Shown: one piece after another, positions 22,450 to 35,576 of the stretch | How positions within the stretch are numbered: position 1 is the first letter of the stretch | Layout of the letters: every line of letters starts with the position of its first letter | Assembly (NCBI GenBank): GCA_014058105.1 | Contig: JACGCM010001511.1 | Location: 1,116,001-1,180,000 of the forward strand | DNA length: 64,000 bases | Direction of reading: 5' to 3' | From: Kingdonia uniflora | Taxonomy: Eukaryota > Streptophyta > Magnoliopsida > Ranunculales > Circaeasteraceae | Notes under the pieces: generated by a model | Databases searched by the model: none | Told to the model about the DNA's origin: nothing | What the model saw: the letters and a program-made list of their open reading frames with translations, nothing else | Translations under genes and position numbers: made by a program

Positions 22450-23766
22450 TTGGACATCGAGATCCTCGAACACTCTAGCCTCGATATCTTTTCCGTACTA
22501 CACTTGACCGTTAATGAAGATGACAACCCTGAAGATTGGAGAAAACCGTTTTCTGCATACCTCAACTCTAGCATCCCCCCCAGTAACAAAGAAGAAGCTC
22601 GATCCCTGTTAGCCAAGTGCCCAATTCACAGTTCAAAATGGTCTCTTATATCAACTCACTGGAGGAGGGCCACATATAGAATGTATATCCCAAAAACAGG
22701 CTCATATCAAGATCATAGAACTTCACGAAGGTATTTGTGGCGCACACATTTTGGGTAGATCACTAGCTCAACATGCATTCACACAGGGACTCTATTTGCC
22801 CAAAATGAGACAAGACTGCAAAGATTTTGTTCGGAAATGCTACAAATGCCAAATTCACCCTCAGGACATCAAAAGCCCCGCACTCGACTTACATATTACT
22901 AATGTCCTTTGGCCATTTAAATGATGGGGAATCGATCTCATTGGCCATTTCTATTCAGCCTCGGGAAACAGAAGATTCATCTTGGTTGCTACCGATTACT
23001 TCACCAAGTGGGTCGAAGCAGCTCTCTTATACCATGCTGATGAGAATGAAGTCATCAAATTCCTTTGGGAGTACATCATTACCCGGTTTGGTCATCCATA
23101 GATGATACGTTCTGATAATGGTAAACAGTTCATAAGCGCTAAAGTCTTTTCTTTAATTCATAAATACAAGATTTAGCTCACAACTTCCACACCATATTAC
23201 CCTCAAGGCAATGGGCAAGCTGAAGCCATTAACAAAAGCATCAAGTCTGGCTTACGCAAGCGCCTCGATGACAAGAAAGGCAGATGGGTCGACGAACTCC
23301 TCAGTGTATTATGTGCTTACCGTACCACTCCTTAAGTATCTACAGTGTGTACGCCTTTCATGATGGCATTCGGTACTGAAGCAGTCATACCCTCAGATAT
23401 CGATCTCCCCAGTGCTCGACGTAAAATTACTGATGAAGATAATGAGCTCGGACTCCTTTGTAACCTTAATTGGATTGAGGAAACCAGAGACAAAGCCATT
23501 GCCAATTTGGGTCGTTACCATGATACATTAAAAAAATCATTCAACAAGAGAGTTCGTGAATAAAAATTTAGTTTTGGAGACCTTATCCTACGAAGGATAC
23601 AAGACAATACCCGACTTAAAAACTCAGGGAAATTATCAGAAAGCTGGGAGGGAACGTACATTGTGTGCAATAAAACAGATAGTGGTACCTATTTACATAT
23701 GACTGAAGATGAAGTTCAGCTTGAGTACCCATGGAATACTGCTCAGCTTAAACTCTTTTGCAGATG
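22450..23766 (+). pseudogene. Integrase pseudogene of Tat-type element #2
   Basis: The frame starts at 22450 and shifts near 22615 into one that holds to 23766. The zinc finger has HEGICGAH and KCYKCQIH. The core keeps all three catalytic residues: Asp in WGIDLIG, Asp in IRSDNG near 23110, Glu in NGQAEAINK near 23225. The C-terminus shows GTEAVIPSDIDLPSAR, NLGRYHDT, FSFGDLILRR and the terminal YPWNTAQLKLF. Stops at 22922, 23099 (TAG), 23174 and 23333 (TAA) occur at positions where Gln, Arg or Trp codons would be expected. It would have inserted element cDNA with a 5-bp staggered cut. Confidence 0.85.
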
Positions 23767-23820
23767 ATACCCTGTAATCATTTACTTCAAATAAAATAAA
23801 TAAATTGCTCTGTATTACCT

Positions 23821-24310
23821 TTTTTCTACTTCGAATTGTCCTCAATCAATACTTTTCAAGTATTTTTTCTGACAATCGAACTCTTTCTACTTTAAAATTT
23901 CCTCGATCTATACTTTTCAAGTATTTATCTGATAATCGAACTCTTTCTACTTCAAAATATCCTCGATCTATACATTGCAAGTATTTATCTGACAATCGAA
24001 CTCTTTCTACTTCAAATTGTCCTCGGTCTATACTTTTCATGTATTTATCTAACAATCGAACTCTTTCCACTTCGAAATTTCCTCGATCTATACTTTTCAA
24101 GTATTTATCTGACAATCGAACTCTTTCTACTTCGAAATGTCCTCGATCTATACTTTTCAAGTATTTATCTAACAATCGAACTCTTTCTACTTCGAATTAT
24201 CCCCAATCTATACTTTTCAAGTATTTATCCGACAATCGAATTCTTTCTACAACGACTTGTCCTAAATCTATACTTTTCCAATATTTATCTGGCAATCAAA
24301 TTCCTTGCCA
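23821..24310. repeat. 60-bp tandem array, about eight copies, open in both strands
   Basis: Units are exactly 60 bp from 23881 through 24300, with a diverged first unit and a partial last one. Each carries GACAATCGAACTCTTTCTAC and CGATCTATACTTTTCAAGTA. Because 60 is divisible by three and the unit lacks stops in one frame on each strand, it reads as 20-residue repeats on plus (SDNRTLSTSKFPRSILFKYL) and minus (KYLKSIDRGNFEVERVRLSD). I regard neither as a real protein. It lies between the convergent 3' ends of pol and antisense ORF #2. Confidence 0.95.
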
Positions 24311-24441
24311 CTTCACTTATTTTCCAATTAAATAGTTAATAATCAAAACATTCAACCAACATAAACATTCCACACACATAAAATTCAAACTGTTTTACGT
24401 CCCACTGACCATTACTTAAAAACTTTCAAAAATAATGTTCA

Positions 24442-26626
<2,185 letters not shown>

Positions 26627-27088
26627 TTAAGAATCTATAAATCAGATTCCATATTTTCGACACAGTTAGAATTTTTTCATATGTGATATATATATACATA
26701 TTCTAACGTTAAAATATTCATAATAGATCTCGTTGTTGAGATCACTCTCCAACACTTCCATAACTTTCCCATCTGCTACAAATCATTTGCATTCATACTT
26801 ATACATAGTTTTCTATCTAATCCATATCATATATTTTACTTAGATTTTTTATCATACATAAACAATTTCTTCAGTTCTCGATGTTTCATCTCATTTAAAT
26901 CAGTAATCTCGATAAACCTCGTTAATTACTATTTTCTTATCGAAATTATAGGAAGTTGAAAAGATTCTCGAAGAGGTTATAACTTTTCCAGCCAAAACCA
27001 GTTATTTCCATTTAAACGAATTCTCATTCTCATTCTAAATTATTTTTTTCAGTCTACAAGTGATCTGAACAGTCGCCTACCTCTGACA

Positions 27089-27107
27089 TATTTATAGCCC
27101 TCACGTG
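27089..27107 (-). promoter_or_regulatory. Candidate promoter of antisense ORF #2: G-box and TATA box
   Basis: On the minus strand CACGTG (27102-27107) is followed five bases later by TATAAATA (27089-27096), giving CACGTGAGGGCTATAAATA. The ATG at 26626 lies about 460 bp downstream, leaving a ~430-bp AT-rich leader. G-box next to a TATA box is a common plant Pol II promoter layout. The site is inside the element, far from either LTR, and faces the opposite way from the LTR promoter. Confidence 0.55.
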
Positions 27108-27109
27108 AC

Positions 27110-28473
27110 TGTTCATCGCACCACTTTGTGGCGGTCAAGTTCTTCGAATACAACACCTTATACGTTTTTTCTCGACATCTTTGGCACTTAATCTTCTACC
27201 CTTTAATAAACTTTTACATTCACCCTTTAGACCTTCCAACTCACGAAGAATATTTGCAGACATATTCATATCTGTCAGTGTACACTCCATCTTTTGTACA
27301 CTCCATCTTTTCCAATAACCGATATACATCACTTTCTTTATCACCTAATGGAAAACATCTTGCCATATTAATTTCGCATGTACACTCCCTTATTTCATCC
27401 TATTTTAGCAAATATCTACATTTAAGGGTTTATTTTCGACATCAATTGATTAAATTTTGTTTACTCACACTTCGTTTAAACATAATTTTATTTCCCTACA
27501 GTTGACAGGTACATCACATTTTTGGCATAACAATACACGTTCGACTTTATACACTTGCCAAGATTCGACAAAATTATATCACACATTTTGTAATCAAATT
27601 GGATACTCGATAACAAACACAAAAATAATTAAATTCATTAATACATATTTATTTATTTCAACTCATTTCTTACATTCGATATCTCTCACATTCGATTACA
27701 TACTCATTTCTTATATTCGACATCTATCTCTTTCGAGTACATTCACTTCTAATACATAATATTGTCTTCCATTACATTTTAACTGCTATTGCTAACTTCC
27801 TCGACATGTCAATATTTTATTTGTCTATTTTTTACCAGAATCGGACATTAAAGCCTCTTTCCAGTCCTCGAAGCTCAATGACTCTCAAGTCACTGAACTT
27901 CTAACAAGATGCTTCAGAAGGAAAAGGAAGCAAAAAATTGCAAGCACACCCACACGTTCGACAAGATCCCTGGACGCCCATCCCATCTTCGTATCTTCAC
28001 CACCAGTAAAGACAGTTACCCCATCACCCCCCAACTGACTCTAAACATTACCTTCACATATGCATGATGTTCCAATTATCTTTAACAGAAACATCTCGTT
28101 CCTATTTGATCTTTGTTCCTACCTCGCTGTTCTACTCAGATCACATAACCCATTTTCATCTCTCAATCTACACCATATTTTATCTGACAAATCACTGTCT
28201 TCAGCCCCAGACTTCATAAATAACCAAACTTGGGGAGTCCTCATTACCCAAACACCATTATCCACCTTCAATAAAACCCCTATTTATTCTCAGTATCTTT
28301 AAATTATATTCAATGCACAACATTAATTCTGCCTCGAAACCAACTTGACCAGATACAGCTCTCCGTGACCTCGGTAATAACATCTGCTGACTTTTAACAA
28401 ATTCGGCAGCATCTTCATATTCTAGTTTTTCTTCTCGACTAAACTACAAGTACTTCTGTCGAGAATGGAGCGA
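27110..28473. other. Non-coding region between antisense promoter and 3' LTR
   Basis: AT-rich, with pyrimidine-rich plus strand. The short frames at 27128-27505, 27457-27759 and 28060-28302 lack family resemblance and are probably chance. A short purine tract (GAGAATGGAGCGA, about 28461-28473) just before the 3' LTR is the likely polypurine tract. Confidence 0.45.
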
Positions 28474-28961
28474 TTATAGTATCATATTCCCCATATTCAA
28501 TAGGGCCAGTACTCTGTAGTCGAAGATAGCTCAACATTCTGTAGTCGAAGACAGCTCAACATTCTAGAAAATTCTATGAGTCTTCGACTTACCAAAAGTA
28601 GCCATAGAAGACCGGTCAATAAAGATTTATTAGAGATCTGCAAAGTTCGCCCACTACCTCCGGAATAGGAGACTCTTTCTTTCTTTTTGTAAAACTGCCT
28701 GTATATGCTATAAATACAGGCATATAATAGGTTCTAAGGGACAATACATTTGACATCTCTCTATCCTAAACATACGCAACACTCCAAAACTTGTAATAAC
28801 TAACCTTTACTAGATTTTTATATAAAATCCTCCTCGAGGTCGTGGTTTTTCTCAGTTTCTGCTGAGTTTTCCACGTAAAATCTTGGTTGATACTTCTTTA
28901 TTGCACACTCCTTACGAACAAGTATTGGCGATGGTTTTCCTCCCAAAATCATGCCATTACA
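28474..28961 (+). repeat. 3' LTR of Tat-type element #2
   Basis: Homologous along its whole length to 17646-18130, including the TATA box in the inverted repeat (28697-28721) and the end ATGCCATTACA. Differences are mostly single-base transitions and a few short indels. No PBS follows, as expected for a 3' LTR. Confidence 0.85.
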
Positions 28962-29803
28962 GGTTTATCAAAATGAATGTTAACGAGAAAGAAAGTACTT
29001 GTCGACAATATTAAACCTACTTCAAGATTCAACTTTATATCGAGCAATTTGCAGTTAACATTTTCTTTACTTTTTTTGCAGAGAAGTCTTTGCTGGTTGT
29101 CCCATTTCTTTTACTCTTGAAATAAATGATAATTTATCAGAAAATATAGTATCATGGTATGCCATACATAGCAAAGGCTATTTTAATATAACAGGCGCTA
29201 CTTTAATGATATCAATCACTATTTTGATAAATGATTCTTTGAAGAAAAAAATGCAACAATCATCATAAATTAGAATTCTTATTTTCGCTGGGTACAAGCG
29301 CTACTCTATTAGTAAGAAAATCAGGAAATTAGTGAGAATGATTTACCTTCTAATAGTACCTTTTCTTGTACTACATCAAGCTTGTCTTTCTCTTAGGCGC
29401 TCTTTCCAGGAATATGTCAATTCGGTTATGCTACTCTCAGAACATAGGCTTCAAGTGCAGAAGCATAAACTCAACCACGGGAGCAACTGTAGAAGGTTGT
29501 AGAAGTTGTTCTGTAATACATTCCTTTAGAGGTCAACGGGGGCACAATATATTGAGGAGAGAACTGATATCAATCCTTCAAAAATCTTCCAAACTAAACA
29601 ATTCCAAAGTACTATCAATCCTTCAAAGAAAAAAATGATCAAAAAAAGGGTATAAAACTTGGTACCTTTGGTGTTACATTGTGTCATGGGCAGAGTCACT
29701 TTGAGTGCCCTTGGTAATTTTGTAATTTACTTTATTTGTACACTGTAGCAGTAAGGCCTTAGAAAGAGCTAAATGGAATCTAGCAATTATTGATGTTTTG
29801 GGG
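28962..29803. other. Unassigned sequence between Tat element #2 and the minus copia
   Basis: No recognised transposon domain. The 90-codon plus-strand frame at 29366-29638 is not convincing. The last ~150 bases, read on the minus strand, join in frame with 34696-34885 when the copia insertion is removed (see the entry at 34696). Confidence 0.3.
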
Positions 29804-29808
29804 GAGCC

Positions 29809-30461
29809 TGTTAGGATTTAGGGCAGCTAATTCCAATCCCTCACCCAAGAATGATAAACAAAAATGCTAATAAGAAATTATATGAAATAAAGAACATAAT
29901 GATTTACACAGAGGAGGGAAGTGGAAAACCCTTACAGATCAAAAACCACTCCCCGAGAATAATCCACTATGATCAAATAGGTTACACATGATTTCTCCAA
30001 ACTTCTCAAGCTTTGTAATGGAGTCTCTCAAATCCTAGGTCTCTAGAATTAAAACTCTCAGAGAAAAGATAGCTTAAACAAATAAACTAAGTCCCCTTTA
30101 TATACTAGGGAACTAAAATATAAGTAGAGCGGATCTCGAGGTAAACTTAACATCCTATAATAGTATCTAAAGAAAACCTGCGCGTAGCTCGTTCGAACGA
30201 CTCCAAGATCGCTCGAATGACTTTAACGATAGTTGGTCTCCAGCCCTAGAAACATGTAACTCATTCGAACGAAATCCAAGCTCTTCCGAATGACTTTGAC
30301 GAACAAAGTTTCAAACTGCAAAAATAGATAATCTCGTTCGATCGACTTCTATTTTTGTTTGAATAACTTCGACACCCAACAATCTCCCACTTGATTTTTT
30401 GTTTGACGAACAAAGTTCAAAACTATAATTTTATTCTTCACATTCGAGTTCACACCCAACA
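29809..30461 (-). repeat. 3' LTR of copia element A
   Basis: 653 bp, aligned end to end with 34039-34690. On the minus strand it is preceded by the polypurine tract CAAGTGGGAGAT. An additional copy of the terminus-plus-tract sequence (CACCCAACAATCTCCCACTT) occurs inside the LTR at about 30373-30392, absent from the 5' LTR. Confidence 0.85.
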
Positions 30462-31950
30462 ATCTCCCACTTGAAATTAAATTCCGTACCCATCTCCAAA
30501 TCTCCAAATAAATTTCTCACACTACCCGGACTTTCAATCTTGAAGACCTACTTACAAAATTTCACAATCTTCAATAAATCTCCTACTTGAAATTTGAAAT
30601 GTTAGGTTCTTGTAACTTTACCCATCTTCCAAGTAACCACATTTGTAACAGTGTCAAACCGAACTCTTCACGCAAAAAAGCTACTGTACCACACAAAATC
30701 ATGTTTTAATGTTTTTGAATAATTTTCTTAACAAAACAGTCAAGAATATCCCATTGCAAACTTTCAAAGCTACACCATACTTATGCCTTTAAAATCAATG
30801 ATGCAATTAACCATTTTCAACTTGATACCCAAGAGGCTTCAGCATAATACCACACAACCCTGTAAGCCGAACAAGAATCACTCCATAGCTATGAACTACA
30901 ACCGAGTCTTCTGCGAATACATAATAATCATTATCAACATCTCACAGCTCCCACTTCATGAGAATACTTTGGTCTCATGTAAACAATGACATACATTAGC
31001 AAATAAATCATCAGTGAGTTTAGACATACCACAATCTACACTCATATCGCATCCATAGCCAAACAAACACGTATCTTAAGCCCGAAGTAATGAAAAATGG
31101 TGTGCTACCAAATAACACTCCAACCAGTCTTAATGTACTATGTTAATAGCAACTTCTACCTCACGTTCTTCCTATTGAACTATACTATATGCACAAGGAT
31201 TAGCCAATCCATCGGTCCAACCCGTTATTGAGATAACCTTTCCCACGACTATTCAATCTTACCCATACTAGAACTAGCATACGTAACTAGCATATTATCC
31301 ATACTCAAAGAATGGATAATCCATAAGTTCTTAAAACTCATAACATTAGCAATGGTCTCAGTGGTATTTCATAAATCTACCAATGATATAAACATATCTA
31401 ACATCGAGCCTCATCATTTCAGTATATATCTTAAACACACATATGAACTCTCATGTATGAGCCTCCATAATGCAACTTCACCTGGTAACTATGTGTCCAT
31501 GCAGCCGACTTACATACCCATCTTCAATAAGATTAATCATGAAGAATTTTTATTCTGTATCAAGAATCACTCAATCCAAAAAATAAAGCCACCACAAAAT
31601 ATCCAGCTTCACAACCGGTGAACCAAAAAACATCTTGACATAAACACCTGTTTCTTCTTGAAAGAACTTTACCATAAGTGTTACTTTAAACCGCTTGAAC
31701 AAATGTGTTCATGTTTAACTTATAAGCCAACTTGTGAAGTAAAGAATTTGACCATCGGTAATAGGATTACATCCTATACCCGATTTGACGATTGAGATCC
31801 CATCTTATCATCTTCCATGGCAGGCTTCCACTTGACCATGACCTCACCTTGTAGTCATCACCAATACTAGCTAGCCACAAATAATGTCGAGAGAAATGAT
31901 AATGGGCCGCAGGTCTCGAAACCTTGGTTCTTATTTTCATTTCAATCGGA
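30462..31950 (-). pseudogene. RT/RNase H remnant of copia element A
   Basis: By position this should be reverse transcriptase and RNase H, and short stretches fit (YLVAHHFSLL where the sister copy has PLGGHFKLS). Stops and substitutions are so dense that no catalytic motif can be read. No frame is usable. Confidence 0.45.
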
Positions 31951-31959
31951 GGAGTATAC

Positions 31960-32988
31960 TGTTCTCATTGGACCTTTTCAACCAATAGTTCCAACACTAT
32001 CTCTGCAGAGATATTTACATACCCACATTACCCCTATAAAATCTACTTTTTTGGTCCACTTATCCATATCTTCGCAAAAGACATCATCATTGGATATAAC
32101 ATCAATAAGTTGGATAATTTTTTGATTCTTTTCATCACAAGATTGGTCACCAAAATCATCACAAACATATCCAATAAACATGCACAAACTAGGCATATAA
32201 TCTAGTAATGATCTACTACTAGAATAGACAAAAGAAGTATAAATGATTGCCTCCTTTTTCGTCCAAGTGATCTTTTCTAATAGTCTAAGATCCAATGCAT
32301 ACTAAAACTCTATATCAAATGCCGAAGCAACCAAATCCACCAAAAACTGCTTTGACAACTTGATGAAATATTTCATACTTTGCGCCCTTTCAGTAATCTC
32401 ACGGACCACACTTTCAACCATACAAAACTCTTGTAGTATTATTAGGATTTTCTCAAGCCTTTCAATCAAAATAGATGGTTTATCTATAACAAACTCATCA
32501 CAACAAAATTGATCACCATTACCGTTAGACTCAAGATGCTTCAACATTGAACCCGTCTCAATCTCAACCAAAGCTTTCCATCTAGTGGAGACATCATACC
32601 AATCCATTTCATTCATCAAGAAATGTACACCAAGCTCTCGCGTAGAATTACCAATGAAAACAACAAAACTATGAAATCCCTCATTGGAACTAACTCTTGT
32701 CGGTTCTTATGCATCATCGGATAAGTGGTTCGATCCCATATTCGATTTTCTTATCTTTCTAGGAAACCCAACTTTCTTTTGCTTTACCAAGACAACGTCT
32801 TGACAAAAGAACAAATCTTTCAATTTTAACTTGTCAAGTATTCCCTTCGAGAATAATGTTTTCATCCAAATTCTCACATGACCAAGGTCTTCATGCCATG
32901 CTCTAGAGTCCACCATCGAAGTAACAACACCAATAATCTCATCATTAGCGTTGCACATCTCTAAGTACGATCTTATCTTTTGTCCCAA
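31960..32988 (-). pseudogene. Integrase pseudogene of copia element A
   Basis: GAG-pre-integrase at 32988-32707 (AWHEDLGHVRIWMKTL, KGILDKLKLKDL, CQDVVLVKQKKVGF). The integrase core lies at 32619-32302 (RWKALVEIETGSMLKHL, then NGNGDQFCCDEF where SDNGG is expected, then a region aligning to ERMNR and RARSMRLN). The C-terminal segment is at 32295-31978 (CMFIGYVCDDFGDQS, DEKNQKIIQLIDVI). Comparison with 36575-37804 is straightforward. The second catalytic Asp has been lost (SDNGG became NGNGD-like), so it is inactive. Confidence 0.7.
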
Positions 32989-33990
32989 GCTAAAATATTA
33001 GCATCCTTCATGATCGCAAAAACATTATCGCCGAAGGTAACCAAAAGACCCAAGTCCGATAGTTGGCTTGAAAATATATTTATAGCCATACTAGACACAT
33101 ATTGCACCGTGTCCGAACTTAACAAATTATCATTTGTTAATAAAATCCGAGCATCTCCATTATCTACTATGTGATAACACTCATCATAATAAGACAATTC
33201 GCTTTTACCCGACGTAATTTCCAATGAAGCAACCAAGTATAACCTCAACTTATTGCAAACACTATAAGACAACCACCATGACTTATTCCGAGTACCATGA
33301 ATCACATTACATGGTTTATCCCAAATATCGCAAGTCATATAAACCAAATCATTTGAAATAAGATTGGAGGCACTATTGGAATTTTTATCTTCCACGGAGA
33401 AAGTCACTGAACGTCTCTTCTTTGTCGATCAACAATCTTCCTTCTTATGACCAACTTTACAGCATTTCTAACAAATATTTTGTTCATTGCAATTCCATGC
33501 GTTTATGAGCCTTTTGCTTTTATTCTCAATATGTAAAACTATCTTTCCTTTAACTTCAACATCCGAGTAATCACCCGATGTTAACAACGAAGATCTAAAG
33601 GGCATTCCGTGAGAATCATCACCAAAGACTTTTACTACGTCGCTGAAAGTAACTCGCTTACAAGAATTTGAAATACTCGTAACACACTTTTGAGAATTTA
33701 AATCACTCGAAGTTGATTTAAATATCTTTGATAGGTTGTCCAACATCTCTAACATGGTACTTACTTTAAGCAATTTAGAAGAAACAGAACTTGAGAGTAT
33801 TGAACAAACTTTACAAGAACATCTTGGTCTAAAAGTTACCACTCCAAACAATCCATATCGACCGGCTTCGTCGAAATCCTTCCTAGAAGAAAATCACAAT
33901 CCTCCGCATATAGAAAATCCTTTTCTTGTATCTTCCAAATGCCAAAGTTCAATCCATTGAATTCATCGATTTCTAATTTCTCCATATTGG
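32989..33990 (-). pseudogene. gag-protease pseudogene of copia element A
   Basis: The zinc knuckle reads KCCKVGHKKEDC near 33435-33475, with a stop in place of one residue. Upstream gag sequence is at 33851-33468 and the following segment at 33407-32973 covers the protease and pre-integrase region. The DSGA protease motif expected near 33300 is not legible. The C-terminal phrase LSDLGLLVTFGDNVF corresponds to the segment before GAG-pre-integrase in copia proteins. Confidence 0.55.
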
Positions 33991-34022
33991 TCATCATTCT
34001 TCACCACATAAGCTCTAACCTT

Positions 34023-34036
34023 ACGCTCTCACACCA
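34023..34036 (-). promoter_or_regulatory. Primer-binding site of copia element A
   Basis: On the minus strand TGGTGTGAGAGC follows the 5' LTR terminus after two bases. This is a two-base variant of TGGTATCAGAGC, the complement of the plant initiator tRNA-Met 3' end, the usual copia primer. Confidence 0.7.
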
Positions 34037-34038
34037 GT

Positions 34039-34690
34039 TGTTAAGAATTAGGATAACTAATCCCAATCCCTCGCCCAAGAATGATAAACGGAAAGACCAA
34101 TAAGAAATTATATGAAATCAAGGATACAATGATTTACCTAGAGGAGGGAAGTGAAAAACCCTTACGGATAAAATGCCACTCCCCAAGAACAATCTACTAT
34201 GATCAAATAGGTTACGCAAAATTTCTCTAAACTTTTCAAGCTTTGTAATAGAGTCTCTTAAATTCTTGGTCTCCAAAATTAAAACTCATAGAGAAAAGAT
34301 GGCTTAAACAAATAAACTATGCCCCCTTTATATACTATGGAGTTAAAATTCAAGTAGAGCAAATCTCAAGGTAAACTGAACGTCGCAGAATAGTATCTAA
34401 AGAAAACCTATGCATAGCTCATTCGAATGACTCCAAACTCGTTCGAGCAACTTTAACGATAGATGGTCTTCAGCCCTAGAAACATGTAAATTGTTGGAAT
34501 GACATCCATGCTCGTTCTAACGACTTTGATGAACAAAGTACCAAACCTCAAAAACAGATAATCTCGTTCAAACGACTTTGAAGCTCGTTCGAGCGAGTCA
34601 TTCAAGCAACTTTTATTTTCATTCGAACGACTTCAATAATATCAAAATTTGACAATTTTATTCTTCATATTCGAGTTCGCACCCAATACA
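34039..34690 (-). repeat. 5' LTR of copia element A
   Basis: 652 bp. Reading on the minus strand it starts TGTATTGGGTGCGAACTC and ends CTAATTCTTAACA. A TATA box (TATATAAAGG) is near 34324-34334. U3 carries several TTCGAA-type palindromes (for example centres near 34424 and 34444), as in the plus-strand relative. Confidence 0.85.
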
Positions 34691-34695
34691 GAGCC

Positions 34696-34885
34696 AATTT
34701 TGAGAGGTCCATGTGTACGAGGCAGTACTTGTTGTGTCACACTGGAGGCATTATGAATCTTGCTCATTACCTCTTTATATGCCAAAAAGAACTGGAGTTT
34801 TTTAGCTAATGTTTATTCATGAAGGAGAATTACAGTTGGATATCGTACTTCTAGTATCGCGATTGGGAAATTCTTGCAATGAAAG
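34696..34885 (-). other. Short non-copia segment; possible exon interrupted by both copia insertions
   Basis: If both copia elements are removed with one copy of each target duplication kept, the minus strand reads in one frame from about 40176, through this segment, to about 29690. The frame has a single internal stop (TAA near 34807) in roughly 160 codons. Phrases are FPIAILEVRYPTVILLHE, KEVMSKIHNASSVTQQVL and FHLALSKALLLQC. I do not recognise a family. It may be an old host exon, an unidentified transposon ORF, or chance. Confidence 0.3.
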
Positions 34886-35531
34886 TGTTGGGTATGCACT
34901 CAAACTGTGAAGAATGGATTTGTCAAATAACAGAAATTGTCAAAGTTGTTCGAACGAAGATGGAAGTCGTTCGAACGAGCTTTAAAGTCGTTTGAACGAG
35001 ATTATCTGTTTTCACATTTTTGGAATTTGGTCCGTCAATGTCGTTCGAACGAGCTTGGATGTCGTTCAAACAAATTACATGTTTCAAGGGCTGGAGACCA
35101 GTTATCATTAAAGTCGTTTGAATGAGCTTGGATTCATTTGATCGAGCTATGCGTAGGTTTGCCTTAGATGCTATTCTGGAACGTTGAGTTTTCCTCGAGA
35201 TCCGTTCTACTTGAATTTTAGTTTCCTAGCATATAAAGGGGGCTTAGTCGATTTTTTTTAGCCATCTTTTTCTGTCTGAGTTTAATTCGAGAGACCTAAA
35301 ATTTAAGAGACTTCATTAAAGCTTGAGAAGCTTGGAAAGATCGCTATAACCTATTCGATCATCATAGTTGATTGTTCAGGGAGTGGTTTTTTATTCGAAA
35401 GGGTTTTCTACTTCCCTCCTATGGGAATTCTTATGTTCTTTAGTGTTCATGTTTTATTATTCTCCTGTTAGGGTTTATTTCGTATATCGTTCTTGTCGTA
35501 GAAGAGAGATTAGCTACCTCGATTCTCAACA
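34886..35531 (+). repeat. 5' LTR of copia element B with TTCGAA palindrome array
   Basis: Boundaries are fixed by TG/CA termini, the PBS and the target duplication. TATA box TATAAA at 35232-35237. U3 has palindromes related to CGTTCGAACG centred near 34951, 34972, 34993, 35046, 35067, 35119 and 35140, that is, in groups spaced 20-21 bp. Confidence 0.95.
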
Positions 35532-35533
35532 AT

Positions 35534-35545
35534 TGGTATTAGAGC
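35534..35545 (+). promoter_or_regulatory. Primer-binding site of copia element B
   Basis: TGGTATTAGAGC, two bases after the LTR. It differs by a single C-to-T change from TGGTATCAGAGC, the complement of initiator tRNA-Met. Confidence 0.85.
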
Positions 35546-35576
35546 AAGTGTTATAGGGTTTGTATGGTGAAGAGCG

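Larger units (their letters stand above)
29809..34690 (-). mobile_element. Copia-type element A, minus strand, complete with LTRs and target duplication GAGCC
   Basis: LTRs at 29809-30461 (3') and 34039-34690 (5'). The outer termini read TGTTAGGATT at left and CCCAATACA at right. GAGCC at 29804-29808 is repeated at 34691-34695. The interior on the minus strand has a gag zinc knuckle, GAG-pre-integrase, integrase core and very decayed RT/RNase H. The LTRs are homologous to those of the plus-strand copia at 34886-40046, so both are one family in opposite orientation. Coding decay is heavier here than in its neighbour, so this copy is probably older. Confidence 0.9.

Noticed and set aside
23821..24310. 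CRISPR-like array
   Set aside because: Units are contiguous direct repeats without unique spacers, in plant retrotransposon context.
23805..24335. 176-codon plus-strand ORF over the 60-bp array
   Set aside because: It is entirely explained by the repeat unit being a multiple of three without stops. The opposite strand is open for the same reason, and there is no family resemblance.
27128..27505. 125-codon plus-strand ORF in the 3' region of Tat #2
   Set aside because: AT-rich and pyrimidine-rich, without motif or relatives among the other two Tat elements; overlaps the candidate antisense promoter.
34945..35150. Heat-shock elements in the copia LTR
   Set aside because: Heat-shock elements need GAA and TTC blocks separated by two bases. 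The sites here are TTCGAA with no gap, so the match is not valid.
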